64,000 bases of DNA. It comes from Arthrobacter koreensis. GTDB taxonomy: Bacteria; Actinomycetota; Actinomycetes; Actinomycetales; Micrococcaceae. Where the stretch lies: assembly GCF_009193255.1 (NCBI RefSeq), contig NZ_WACG01000001.1:744001-808000 (forward strand), in the 5' to 3' direction. Positions within the stretch are counted from its first letter, which is position 1. Every line of letters begins with the position of its first letter. A model generated the notes under the pieces. It ran no database searches. It was not told where the DNA came from and saw only the letters and a program-made list of their open reading frames with translations. Positions 35,906 through 44,601 of the stretch are shown piece by piece. A program made the position numbers and the translations under genes.

Positions 35906-36415
35906 ATGTACCGAATCATCACCGTGTGCACCGGCAATATCTGCCGCTCGCCCATGGCCCAGTTCAGCATTGAACGTGCCCTGGCCGAAGCCGGACTTGG
36001 ATCCCGGACGGAAGTCGACTCCGCTGGTGTGACGGGGTGGGAGGCGGGACGCCCTATGGACCCGCGGACTGCGGCCGAACTGCGTCAGCACGGTTACCGT
36101 GAGTCCGTCCTGGACGGTTTCCGGGCCCGCGCCTTCGAGGCGGCCTGGTACGGTTCCCGGGATCTGATCCTCGCCCTGGACCACGGACACCTGAGCCACC
36201 TGCGGGCCGAGGCTCCGGCGAAGGACCAGGACAAGATCCGCATGCTCCGCAGCTTTGATCCGGCTGCCGCGGACCTGCCGGCGAGCGCACAGGGCATAGC
36301 GGACCCCTGGTACGGGGACATGTCCGACTTCGATTCTTCGTATGCCCTGATTGAGGCTGCGGTGCCGGGCGTGGTGGAGTACGTCCGCGCTGCGCTGGCG
36401 GACGGCAGCAGATGA
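35906..36415 (+). CDS. Low-molecular-weight protein-tyrosine phosphatase
   Basis: A 169-residue phosphatase. The P-loop at the N-terminus is VCTGNICRS with the nucleophile Cys8 and Arg14 (CX5R). The general acid Asp lies in DPWYGD near residue 133. It should dephosphorylate phosphotyrosine on cytoplasmic or membrane-kinase proteins. Its stop overlaps the start of the kinase-PabB gene (ATGA), so the two are translated together, although no functional link is known. Confidence 0.93.
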   Translation: MYRIITVCTGNICRSPMAQFSIERALAEAGLGSRTEVDSAGVTGWEAGRPMDPRTAAELRQHGYRESVLDGFRARAFEAAWYGSRDLILALDHGHLSHLRAEAPAKDQDKIRMLRSFDPAAADLPASAQGIADPWYGDMSDFDSSYALIEAAVPGVVEYVRAALADGSR

Positions 36416-38544
36416 CTGCTGCCGCGGGGCGTCCGCTGCTGATCGGCGTCGACGGATTCTCCGGGGCCGGCAAGACCAGCCTTGCGCTGGAGCTGGCTGC
36501 CGCACTGCGGGCGCACCGTTCGGTTGCCGTGTTCCATTTGGAAGACGTATATCCGGGCTGGGACGGCCTGCAGGACGGCATGGAGTACTACCGGCGCGAA
36601 GTGCTGGCCCCGCTTGCCCTGGGCCGGGAAGCAAGCTGGCAGGCCTGGGACTGGGAAGCCGGGCACTATGACGAGCCGCGGCGGACCGAACCGGCGGAGA
36701 TCGTCATCTTCGAAGGTGTCGGTGCCGCACACCGCGCCGCCCGAGCCCTGCTCGATGCCGTGGTGTGGGTAGAGGCGCCCGAGGAGCTCCGCAGGGAACG
36801 CGCCCTGGCCCGCGACGGCGAAACGTACGCGCCGCACTGGGACCGCTGGGCCCGGCAGGAAGCCCGCTGGGCTGCCGCCGACCAGGTTGTTGAGGACGCG
36901 GACGTTGTACTCGCCAGCGGTGCCGCCGGCTTCCCCCTCCACCGGTATGTCCTGCGCGCACTGGACTCCCTGCCTCTTCCCGCTCCCGGTCTTGGCCTTC
37001 CCCAGCCGGGACCGGCAGTCTCCATCCGCACGGTGGCGGGCGCACCGGATCCGCAGGCGCTTTTCGGTGCACTGTTCGGCAACAGCTCCAACGCTGTGTG
37101 GCTGGACAGCTCCGACGCCGGTTCGGCCGGTGCGGGCGGCAGCCCGCCGGAGCGCAGCCGGTTCAGCATCATGGCGGACGACGGCGGGGCGCTGGGCCGC
37201 CATGCCGTCCATGCGTCCGGGAACACCCGGGTGGCCTGGGGCCCGGTGACCGTGAACATCCCCGGCCCGTTCTTCCGCTGGCTTGATCATGAGTGGGGCA
37301 GGCCGCCGGTGGAGGTCCCGGCGTCGTATCCCTGTCCGTTTGCCCTCGGCTGGGTGGGCGCGCTGGGCTATGGGTTGAAACGGGAAACAGGTGCTGCACC
37401 AGGCCGCCAGCCGGGTCCCGAAGCGGATGCCGCACTCATCTTCGCGGCCCGCGCCGTAGTGCTGGACCATGCACTGTCCCAGGTCCATATGCTGTGGCTG
37501 CACGATCCAGACCTGGAAGAGCCCGGGGCGACGGCCGGCCAGGAGGCCTCCGCTGCACGGGATCCAGCTGCACGCTGGTTCGAGGAGGCCCTGGACGCCG
37601 TGGGCCGCGCACGGAACAGTTCAGGAAAGGGTACCGGCACACCCGCCGACACCCTGCCGGACACCCACCCCGGTGGTCCGGCCTTCACCTTCCGCGACAG
37701 CCGCGCAGGCTACCTGGCCAAGGTCCGCCGGGCCCAGGACGAAATCCGGGAAGGCAACAGCTACGAGATCTGCCTGACCACGGCGCTGGAGGCTACCCTG
37801 CCGGCTCCCGTACCGCCCCGGCACATGAGGGAACTCTATGGCCTGATGCGGCGCCGGAGCCCGGCACCCTTCGCCTCGCTGCTGCACGTCAACGGCACCG
37901 CCCTGCCGGGCACCTCCCCGGAACGTTTCCTGCGGATCAGCGCCGGCGGGAACCTGCGAGCCGAGCCCATCAAAGGCACCCGGCCGCGCGGTGCCACCGA
38001 GGCCGAGGACGCCGCACTCCGCCGGGACCTCCTGGGAAGCATCAAGGACCGCGCGGAGAACATCATGATCGTCGACCTGATGCGCAATGACCTTTCCCGG
38101 CTGGCCATCCCGGGCACCGTTGCGGTTCCCAGGCTGTGCGTGGTGGAGAGCTACGCCACGGTCCACCAGCTGGTCAGCACTATCGACGCACAGCTCGCCC
38201 CCGGAGCCAGCCGGGCAGAAGCCGTGGCCGCCGCGTTTCCCGCCGGTTCTATGACGGGCGCACCCAAGGTCAGCACCATGGAGATCCTGGACCGCCTGGA
38301 GGCCGCTCCCCGGGGGTTCTATTCCGGGGTGCTTGGCTATTTTTCGCTGACCGGCGCCGCGGACCTTTCGGTGGTGATCCGCACACTCGAGCTGCATCCG
38401 GACGGCGCAGGGGGTACCTCGCTGCGCCTAGGCGTGGGCGGGGCTGTAACGTCGGGGTCCGACCCGGAAGCTGAATGGGAGGAAGTCCGGACCAAGTCCA
38501 GGGGCGTGCTCAGTGCGCTGGGCTCAGTGGTTCCGGCCGGGTAA
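36412..38544 (+). CDS. pabB: P-loop kinase fused to aminodeoxychorismate synthase component I (PabB)
   Basis: A 710-residue two-domain protein. Residues 1 to about 205 form a uridine-kinase-like P-loop domain with Walker A GFSGAGKTS (15-23) and EIVIFEGVGAAH. The rest is an anthranilate-synthase-type chorismate enzyme: PIKGTRPRG near 518, ENIMIVDLMRNDL near 550 and SMTGAPK near 613. The C-terminal domain should turn chorismate into aminodeoxychorismate for folate, with an amidotransferase partner (PabA) not encoded here. The kinase substrate is unknown. A PabC-like gene lies at 40099. Confidence 0.88.
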   Translation: MTAAAGRPLLIGVDGFSGAGKTSLALELAAALRAHRSVAVFHLEDVYPGWDGLQDGMEYYRREVLAPLALGREASWQAWDWEAGHYDEPRRTEPAEIVIFEGVGAAHRAARALLDAVVWVEAPEELRRERALARDGETYAPHWDRWARQEARWAAADQVVEDADVVLASGAAGFPLHRYVLRALDSLPLPAPGLGLPQPGPAVSIRTVAGAPDPQALFGALFGNSSNAVWLDSSDAGSAGAGGSPPERSRFSIMADDGGALGRHAVHASGNTRVAWGPVTVNIPGPFFRWLDHEWGRPPVEVPASYPCPFALGWVGALGYGLKRETGAAPGRQPGPEADAALIFAARAVVLDHALSQVHMLWLHDPDLEEPGATAGQEASAARDPAARWFEEALDAVGRARNSSGKGTGTPADTLPDTHPGGPAFTFRDSRAGYLAKVRRAQDEIREGNSYEICLTTALEATLPAPVPPRHMRELYGLMRRRSPAPFASLLHVNGTALPGTSPERFLRISAGGNLRAEPIKGTRPRGATEAEDAALRRDLLGSIKDRAENIMIVDLMRNDLSRLAIPGTVAVPRLCVVESYATVHQLVSTIDAQLAPGASRAEAVAAAFPAGSMTGAPKVSTMEILDRLEAAPRGFYSGVLGYFSLTGAADLSVVIRTLELHPDGAGGTSLRLGVGGAVTSGSDPEAEWEEVRTKSRGVLSALGSVVPAG

Positions 38545-38550
38545 GCAGGC

Positions 38551-40017
38551 CTACTGCAGCGTGGCGGTCAGGCGCGCAACGTTGTCCACGTAGCGCTGCC
38601 ACACGGGGCGGTTGCCCCACTCGTCGAGGATGAGCTCCTTCGACAGGCTCCGGTACGTGTCCTCGATCTGGCGCATCTTTTCCACGATGTCCCCGCCGAA
38701 CATCATCATGGAGACCTCCAGGTTCAGGGAGAGAGAGCGCATGTCCATGTTGGAGGAACCCAGGACAGCGACGTCGTTGTCCACGGTGAAGTGCTTGGCG
38801 TGCAGCACCAGCGGTGCCGGGTACTGCCAGATCCGGATTCCGGCTTCCATCAGCGCCTCGTAGTAGGAACGCTGGGCATGGTCCACCAGGAACTGGTCAC
38901 CGCGTTCGGAGACGAAAAGCTCTACCTGCACTCCGCGCTGTGCCGCCGTCGTAATGGCGTAGAGCAGTGAATCATCCGGGACGAAGTAGGGGCTGGTGAT
39001 CGAGATGCGTTCAGAGGCGGAGTACAGCAGCGAGGTAAACAGGCGCAGGTTGTTCTCGGTCGTGAAGCCGGGGCCGGAGGGGACCACCTGGCAGGTGACT
39101 TCACCCGGCTTGGAGGTCCACTCGTAGAGGCTCAGTTCCTGTTCGAGGTTCTCGTCCGTCTCCATGTTCCAGTCGGTAGCGAACACCACGTTGATTTCAT
39201 CAACCACGGGGCCCTCGAGCCGGCTCATGAGCTCCACCCACTTGCGGCCCATCTTGTGGTTGCCGGGTTTGCGGTAGCCGGGCTCCACCAGGTTCTGCGA
39301 ACCGGTGAAACCCAGCACGCCGTCCACAACGAGGATCTTGCGGTGGTTGCGCAGGTCCGGGCGCCGCCAGTGGCCCCGGAGCGGCTGGATGGGCAGCATG
39401 GGATGCCACTGGATCCGGCTGCTCTTGAGTTCCCTGAGCAGCTGCCGGTAGCCCTTCACGCGCAGCGTGCCAATGTGGTCGAACAGCAGGCGCACGGCTA
39501 CGCCGCGTTCGGCGGCATCGCGCAGCGCGGTGAAGAACTCCCGGGTAACGGCGTCGTAGCTCATGATGTAGAACTCGACGTGCACGTACTTGGTGGCACC
39601 GCGGACCGCGTCGGTCATCTGCCGGATGGATTCCTCGTAGTCGCGCTGGAGCTCCACCTTGTTGCCGTCAAGGCTGGGCAGTGAGCCCAGCCGCCGGTTG
39701 AGTTCCACGGCTGAGAGCACCCACTCCGGTCCGGAGTAGGAGGAAGACTCGGCCTCCAGCTCGCGTGTGTTCTCACGGACCCTTTTGTTGATCTGTGTCT
39801 GGCGCTCAACCCGCTGCTCGGAGAGGCGGTGGTTGCCAAAAAGGGCGAACAGGATAATTCCGGGCACCGGAAGGAAGAAGATCGCCAGCAGCCAGGCCAT
39901 GGCCGTGGTGGGGCGCCGGTTTCCGGGCACAATGCCCAGGGCAATGATCCGGATTGCGAAGTCCAGGATTGTCAGGCTCGTCGCCAGCCAATTTGGAGCA
40001 GTAACCGTCCACCACAC
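38551..40017 (-). CDS. cls: Cardiolipin synthase (phospholipase D family)
   Basis: A 488-residue membrane enzyme that condenses phosphatidylglycerol. Two N-terminal helices (about 10-30 and 40-62) are followed by two HKD motifs: NHRKILVVDGVLGFTGSQN and HAKHFTVDNDVAVLGSSNMD. The start is GTG 40017, with GGAGGG upstream. Convergent with pabB, six bases between the stop codons. Confidence 0.94.
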   Translation of the reverse strand: MWWTVTAPNWLATSLTILDFAIRIIALGIVPGNRRPTTAMAWLLAIFFLPVPGIILFALFGNHRLSEQRVERQTQINKRVRENTRELEAESSSYSGPEWVLSAVELNRRLGSLPSLDGNKVELQRDYEESIRQMTDAVRGATKYVHVEFYIMSYDAVTREFFTALRDAAERGVAVRLLFDHIGTLRVKGYRQLLRELKSSRIQWHPMLPIQPLRGHWRRPDLRNHRKILVVDGVLGFTGSQNLVEPGYRKPGNHKMGRKWVELMSRLEGPVVDEINVVFATDWNMETDENLEQELSLYEWTSKPGEVTCQVVPSGPGFTTENNLRLFTSLLYSASERISITSPYFVPDDSLLYAITTAAQRGVQVELFVSERGDQFLVDHAQRSYYEALMEAGIRIWQYPAPLVLHAKHFTVDNDVAVLGSSNMDMRSLSLNLEVSMMMFGGDIVEKMRQIEDTYRSLSKELILDEWGNRPVWQRYVDNVARLTATLQ

Positions 40018-40086
40018 GTGCGCTTTTCCCTCCGACCACCCAACCTTCCCTTCAGCCTAGCGCCCGGAATGGGGCTCCGCGGCCAC

Positions 40087-40092
40087 TAGGCT
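40087..40092 (+). promoter_or_regulatory. -10 box, leaderless spacing, aminotransferase IV gene
   Basis: TAGGCT, six bases, then ATG 40099. Confidence 0.55.
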
Positions 40093-40098
40093 TGCTGC

Positions 40099-40974
40099 AT
40101 GACTGTTTTGGTTTTCCTGGACCCCGCATATCCCGCCGGCCGCATCGCGGATGCGTCCAAGCCGCAGCTGATGGCAACGGACCTCGGGGCCACCCGCGGT
40201 GACGGAGTCTTCGAGTCGATGCTGGCCGTTGACGGGCATGCCCGGAAGGTGGGCATGCACCTGGAGCGGATGGCATCCTCCGCGGCTGCGCTGCAGCTGG
40301 ACTTCCCCGCGCCGCAGGTCTGGGAACCGGCCATCGCGACGGCGCTGGCCGAGTTTGCCCGCGTACACGGGAATGCGCCCGCCGTCGTGAAGCTGATGCT
40401 GACCCGCGGACCCGAGGGCGCCGGCTCACCGACAGCATGGGTGGCGGCCTCCCCCGTGCCCGAATCCACCGGCCGCCAGCGGGAGGAAGGCCTGGACGTG
40501 CTCCTGCTGGACCGCGGCTACGACTCCTCCGTGGCAGAGCGCGCTCCGTGGCTGCTGCTGGGTTCCAAGACGCTGTCCTACGCGGTGAACATGGCTGCGC
40601 TCAGGTTCGCAAAACAGCACGGCGCCGATGACGTCATCTTCACGTCATCCGACGGAAAGGTCCTGGAAGGCCCCACTTCCACCGTGGTGCTGGCCGTGGT
40701 GGAGGACGGAGTCAAGACGCTGCTTACCCCGGAGCTTGAAAGCGGAATCCTGCCCGGTACCACGCAGAGCGCCCTGTTCGCAGCGGCAGAGAAGGAAGGC
40801 TGGCAGCTCGGCTACGGTCCGCTGGAGCCCACCCACCTGATGCAGGCCGACGGCGTGTGGCTGATTTCAAGCATCCGCCTGCTCGCACCCGTGAAGTCGA
40901 TCGACGGCAGCCCGGTACCGGTTTCCCGTGAGCTCACCGATGAGCTGGCAGCCCTGGTGGAAACCGTCCTGTAG
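40099..40974 (+). CDS. pabC: Aminotransferase class IV, probable aminodeoxychorismate lyase
   Basis: A 291-residue PLP enzyme of fold type IV. RGDGVFESML near residue 34 and the catalytic-lysine segment GSKTLSYAVNMAALR, then DDVIFTSSDGKVLEGPTSTVV, match the PabC/Dat/IlvE family. Because pabB is encoded 1.5 kb upstream, 4-amino-4-deoxychorismate lyase activity (p-aminobenzoate formation) is the best guess, but the family also includes D-amino-acid and branched-chain transaminases. Confidence 0.82.
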   Translation: MTVLVFLDPAYPAGRIADASKPQLMATDLGATRGDGVFESMLAVDGHARKVGMHLERMASSAAALQLDFPAPQVWEPAIATALAEFARVHGNAPAVVKLMLTRGPEGAGSPTAWVAASPVPESTGRQREEGLDVLLLDRGYDSSVAERAPWLLLGSKTLSYAVNMAALRFAKQHGADDVIFTSSDGKVLEGPTSTVVLAVVEDGVKTLLTPELESGILPGTTQSALFAAAEKEGWQLGYGPLEPTHLMQADGVWLISSIRLLAPVKSIDGSPVPVSRELTDELAALVETVL

Positions 40975-40995
40975 CCCCGGCCACCAGCCGGAATC

Positions 40996-41030
40996 CGGAC
41001 GGGCGCAGCCATGGCGGCTGCGCCCGTCCG
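40996..41030. terminator. Hairpin between pabC and ykoC (convergent)
   Basis: Perfect 15-base arms (40996-41010, 41016-41030) around ATGGC, all G/C rich, between two convergent genes. A short T-rich tail exists only on the plus strand (CGTTTC). Confidence 0.75.
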
Positions 41031-41034
41031 CGTT

Positions 41035-41853
41035 TCAGGACAGGATGAAGTTGAACGTTCCGGCCGCCGCGGCGGCCCACACCGCCGCCGCCGCCAGCCC
41101 CACGCCGTAGGCAAGGACCCACAGGTCAATCCGGCTGAACGTGGACGAACGCGCCCACGTCCGTTCGCTGCTGCCGAAGCCGCGGGCCTCCATGGCAACG
41201 GCCAGCCGCGTGGCGCGCCGAATCGCCTGGATCAGCAGGGCAAGCCCCTGGCCCAGGAAATTGCGGAACCGTCCCAGCGGCGACGCGGCGGCGTCGGCCC
41301 CGCGCGCATGCCTCGCCAGCCCAAGCGTGCGCCATTCCTCGACGAGCAGTCCCACCAGCCGCATCGCGGCCAGCGCCCCGAGAACAAACCGGGACGGCAA
41401 CCGGAGCCGCTGGGCGAGCGCGTCTGCCAGGTCCGTCGCGTCCACGGTGACCAGGAGGAAAATGCCGGGCAGCGCTATCGCCAGGCCGCGCAGCCCAATG
41501 GCGATGCCGGCGCCCACCGAGTCCGTGGTGAACAGCAGGGGCCCGGCGTCCAGCAGCACGTCTCCGGTTTTCTCCGCCAGCAGGGCTGTCCCGTACGCAC
41601 CCACGGCCGCGGCGATGAGCAGCGGCCAGATCCGTTTTGCCAGCGTCCACGGGTTGATCCGGAGCAGCGGGAGCAGCGCCAGCTCCCCTGCCAGCACCAC
41701 GGTGGCGCTGACCCAGTCCACCGTCAGCAGCACGGCAACAGTGACTGCGACGGCGGCGCCGAGGGTGGAGAGCGGATTCGCGGCGCTGAGCCGGGAACGC
41801 TGAGTGCCGGGAAGTGTTCCTGCGGCGGCCGGCCGCACGGCCTGGGCGCTCAT
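41035..41853 (-). CDS. ykoC: ECF transporter transmembrane (T) component
   Basis: A 272-residue EcfT-type permease with about five or six hydrophobic helices and the conserved cytoplasmic segment VLGALAAMRLVGLLVEEWRTLGLARHARG, the Ala-Arg-Gly coupling helix that contacts the ATPases. Its start overlaps the ykoD stop. Third gene of the riboswitch-controlled ykoEDC unit. Confidence 0.9.
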   Translation of the reverse strand: MSAQAVRPAAAGTLPGTQRSRLSAANPLSTLGAAVAVTVAVLLTVDWVSATVVLAGELALLPLLRINPWTLAKRIWPLLIAAAVGAYGTALLAEKTGDVLLDAGPLLFTTDSVGAGIAIGLRGLAIALPGIFLLVTVDATDLADALAQRLRLPSRFVLGALAAMRLVGLLVEEWRTLGLARHARGADAAASPLGRFRNFLGQGLALLIQAIRRATRLAVAMEARGFGSSERTWARSSTFSRIDLWVLAYGVGLAAAAVWAAAAAGTFNFILS

Positions 41854-43361
41854 GCTGCCGCTCCGGCTGCGGGTCCGGCCGGCTGCAGGCGGGCACAGCC
41901 CTCCTGCACCTGGAGGATGCGCCCTCCCAGCGCCTCAGTGAACTCGCGGTCGTGCGTCACCGAGACGACGGCGCAGCCCGCGTCCCGGCGCTGCCGCGCG
42001 AGCAGCGAGACCAGCTCCCGCCAGGTGTTGGCGTCCTGGCCGAAGGTGGGCTCGTCCAGGAGCAGGATGTCCGGCGAGGTGGCGAGCATGGTGGCCACGG
42101 AGAGCCTGCGTTTTTCCCCGCCGGAGAGCGTGAACGGGTTTGCCTGGGTCAGCCCGGACAGCTTCAGCCGGTGCGCCAGTTCTTCCACAGTGTCCCGGAC
42201 TTCGGATTCGCTGCGGCCGGCACGGAGCGGCCCAAAAGCCAGCTCGTCCCGGACCGAGCCGGTGAGGAACTGGTGCTCAGGTTCCTGGAACACGGTTCCT
42301 ATCCGGGTTACCAGCTGGGCCGACTTCCATTTGGACGGGGTACTGCCCGCTTCCCTGGCCAGCGCCGGTGAAGCAGTGAGCTGTCCGCCGCGGGGACGCA
42401 GCAGTCCGCCCAGTGTCAGCGCCAGCGTGGACTTCCCGGCACCGTTGGGCCCGGTGATTCCCAGTGCGTCCCCGGCCTTGAGGGTTAGGTCGACGCCGGT
42501 GAGCACAGCACGGCCGCGCGGCGTTCGGGCAACCTCGAGACCGTCGGCGGTCAGCAGGTCCTCGGCGGACCGCAGGGCGGGCAGCGGCGGAGGCATGTCC
42601 ACCGCTGCACCGGGCAGCCAGACACCGGCTTCCGCCAGCCGGGAACGCGTTCGCTCAGCGGTGAGGACCTCCTGGGGCGGGCCGTCCGCCAGCAGTCCCC
42701 CGCCGGCGTCGAGCACTATCACCCGGTCCACCAGCTGCGCCCACGCGGCTACGCGGTGTTCCACCACAATCAGCGTGGCACCGGTCCGGTCCAGGACGCG
42801 TTCCACCGAGTCCCGGATTTCCAGCACGCCGTCCGGATCCAGGTTGGCGGTCGGCTCGTCCAGCAGCAGCAGTCCCGGGGCCATGGCAAGGATGGATGCC
42901 AGTGCCAGGCGCTGCTTCTGGCCGCCGGAAAGGGCGGCAGTTGAATGTCCGAGCGGCACCCGGAGTCCGACGTCGTCCAGGGCCGCGTGCACCCGTTCCC
43001 AGATCTCGGCGCGGGGAACGCCGAGGTTCTCGGCACCGAAAGCCACCTCGTCGCCCACCCGGGACAGCACGATTTGCGAGTCGGGATCCTGCAGCAGCAG
43101 TCCCGCGCGCCCCCTGGCGGCCTGGGGGTGCGCCCCGTCCAGCCGCAGCGTTCCTGTTTCTGTTCCGCCGGTGTCCTCCCCCAGGACTCCGGCCAGGGCA
43201 TGCAGCAGCGTCGACTTGCCTGCTCCGGAGGCCCCCAGGAGAAGCACCCGCTCCCCCGGGCTAATGTCAAAGGAAACGCCGGCAACCGCCTGGGCTTTGC
43301 GCCCGGCGTGCCGCCATCCCCAGTCCCGGGCAGCAACTGCCACGGGATTGGCTGCGGACAT
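41850..43361 (-). CDS. ykoD: ECF transporter double ATPase (fused A1-A2)
   Basis: A 503-residue protein with two complete ABC ATPase domains in one chain. The first has Walker A GASGAGKSTLLHALAG, LSGGQKQRLALASIL and LLLLDEPTANLD. The second has GPNGAGKSTLALTLGGLL, LSGGEKRRLSVATML and LLLLDEPTFGQD. It energises the YkoE/YkoC membrane subunits. It lies three bases after ykoE and overlaps ykoC. Confidence 0.93.
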   Translation of the reverse strand: MSAANPVAVAARDWGWRHAGRKAQAVAGVSFDISPGERVLLLGASGAGKSTLLHALAGVLGEDTGGTETGTLRLDGAHPQAARGRAGLLLQDPDSQIVLSRVGDEVAFGAENLGVPRAEIWERVHAALDDVGLRVPLGHSTAALSGGQKQRLALASILAMAPGLLLLDEPTANLDPDGVLEIRDSVERVLDRTGATLIVVEHRVAAWAQLVDRVIVLDAGGGLLADGPPQEVLTAERTRSRLAEAGVWLPGAAVDMPPPLPALRSAEDLLTADGLEVARTPRGRAVLTGVDLTLKAGDALGITGPNGAGKSTLALTLGGLLRPRGGQLTASPALAREAGSTPSKWKSAQLVTRIGTVFQEPEHQFLTGSVRDELAFGPLRAGRSESEVRDTVEELAHRLKLSGLTQANPFTLSGGEKRRLSVATMLATSPDILLLDEPTFGQDANTWRELVSLLARQRRDAGCAVVSVTHDREFTEALGGRILQVQEGCARLQPAGPAAGAAA

Positions 43362-43364
43362 CGC

Positions 43365-43964
43365 CTACACGTCCGCCGTGCGTCCGGACGCGAAGGCCGA
43401 GAGCACCCCGGTCTTCGCCAGTGCCCGCACCGCCAGCCAGGACAGCAGCCCTGCCAGCAGCAGCCCGGAAACCATCGCGAAGACGGTGTACAGCACCTGC
43501 CACTGGAAGGCCCATTCCGGCATGTACAGGATTGATTCGCTCACTCCGAGGAAGAGGCCGGAACCGAGGCCTGCGAGCAGCGCCACGGGAAGGGTGAATT
43601 TCCGGTACAGGAAGAGTAGGAACACAAGTTCGGCGCCCAGGCCCTGGATGGCTCCGGAGAGCAGGACGGAAAGGCCAAACTGGGTTCCCAGCACGCCGGA
43701 GACGGCGGCAGCGAGGACTTCGCAGTACAGCGCGGCTCCGGGCTTGCGGATGATCAGGGCGCCCAGGACACCGGCGATCAGCCAGCCGCCGGTGTAGAGC
43801 CCGCCCAGCGGCGGGAAGGCCACGAACGCGGCGGCAACTCCGCCGTAGGCCAGTGACCAGGCCCAGAAAACTACCCCGATGGCCACGCCCAGTACGGATG
43901 CTACGACGATGTCCACCACCCGCCACGAAGAGCGTACGGGCTGGACTGTTTGGGTTTGCTGCAT
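43365..43964 (-). CDS. ykoE: ECF transporter substrate-binding (S) component, thiamine/HMP type
   Basis: A 199-residue membrane protein of the YkoE family, with about five or six helices. The typical segment is GTQFGLSVLLSGAIQGLGAELVFLLFLYRKF. YkoE-type S-components import thiamine or its hydroxymethylpyrimidine part; the TPP riboswitch just upstream supports this. AGGAGGAA lies five bases before ATG 43964. Confidence 0.92.
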   Translation of the reverse strand: MQQTQTVQPVRSSWRVVDIVVASVLGVAIGVVFWAWSLAYGGVAAAFVAFPPLGGLYTGGWLIAGVLGALIIRKPGAALYCEVLAAAVSGVLGTQFGLSVLLSGAIQGLGAELVFLLFLYRKFTLPVALLAGLGSGLFLGVSESILYMPEWAFQWQVLYTVFAMVSGLLLAGLLSWLAVRALAKTGVLSAFASGRTADV

Positions 43965-43996
43965 TGAATGTTCCTCCTGGAATCAGGAGGGGAGGG

Positions 43997-44014
43997 AAAA
44001 CCGCCGGCGGCGGT
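43997..44014 (-). terminator. Expression-platform hairpin of the TPP riboswitch
   Basis: On the minus strand ACCGCC-GCC-GGCGGT is followed by TTT, between the aptamer and ykoE. It could act as the ligand-induced terminator. Position fits; no alternate antiterminator was worked out. Confidence 0.55.
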
Positions 44015-44024
44015 GCACCCCTGA

Positions 44025-44150
44025 GATCTCGACTCCCTTCGCCGGTACTAACCGGAGCAGGTTCGAGGGTCTGCGGCTTGGTCCGCACTCTCAGCGCCCG
44101 AAAACCGGCGTCCGGAATGCTCCGGAGCCGGGAAGCGGCGCTCCCCTGTC
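44025..44150 (-). ncRNA. TPP riboswitch (THI element)
   Basis: On the minus strand the conserved aptamer blocks appear in order: GGGGAGC, GGGCGCTGAGAG, GACCCTCGAACCTG, then CCGGTTAGTACCGGCGAAGG and GGAG. These are the TPP-binding segments. The element lies upstream of ykoE and would turn off thiamine/HMP uptake when TPP is plentiful. Confidence 0.95.
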
Positions 44151-44250
44151 GTGTGTATGCGTGGTCCACTGTACACGCAGTGACGCGTGTAATCCGGGCG
44201 CGGCAGGTAGCGTAGGGGGAAACACCAACGCACTAGACCAAGGAGCACTT

Positions 44251-44514
44251 ATGAACCTGATCCTGAAACTGCTGGGTACCGGTGTCAGCGTGGGCGCCGG
44301 ACTGGCCTCGGCAAAGATCCTGGACTTCATCTGGACCAAGGCCACGGGCAACGAGCCGCCCAAGGATAAGGACGGTGCACTGGAAGCGAGCCTGCGCTCG
44401 GCCGTCATCTTCGCGCTGGTTTCCGGCGCGGTGAGCCAGGCTATCCGGGTGCTGACCAACCGCGGCACGCAGCGCGCCATCGCCCGTTACAACCGCACTC
44501 CCGAGGTCGTTTAG
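44251..44514 (+). CDS. DUF4235 family membrane protein
   Basis: An 87-residue protein with MNLILKLLGTGVSVGAGLAS, the KILDFIWTKATG segment and a second hydrophobic helix SAVIFALVSGAVSQAIRVL, ending TNRGTQRAIARYNRTPEVV. This is the DUF4235 pattern of actinobacteria, an uncharacterised two-helix membrane family. AAGGAG before ATG 44251 sets the start. Convergent with the Mrp operon, with repeat copy 2 between them. Confidence 0.88.
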   Translation: MNLILKLLGTGVSVGAGLASAKILDFIWTKATGNEPPKDKDGALEASLRSAVIFALVSGAVSQAIRVLTNRGTQRAIARYNRTPEVV

Positions 44515-44523
44515 CCTCCCCCT

Positions 44524-44587
44524 CCATCGAGATCACAGAAACTGCCCGTATGAGCGTTCATACGGGCAGTTTCTGTCATCTCGATGG
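44524..44587. repeat. Palindromic intergenic repeat, copy 2 (convergent gene junction)
   Basis: Arms of 30 bases (44524-44553, 44558-44587) around GCGT, with one mismatched pair in the CATCGAGATCACAG / CTGTCATCTCGATG part. The core ACAGAAACTGCCCGTAT is identical to copies 1 and 3. It lies between the DUF4235 gene and mnhG, which face each other. Confidence 0.87.
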
Positions 44588-44601
44588 ATTTGCGAGGGGG
44601 G

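Noticed and set aside
41011-43797. A 928-residue open frame on the plus strand
   Set aside because: It lies antisense to ykoC and ykoD, has Ser/Arg/Pro-rich shadow composition typical of GC-rich DNA, and no family motifs. The minus-strand ABC motifs are clear.
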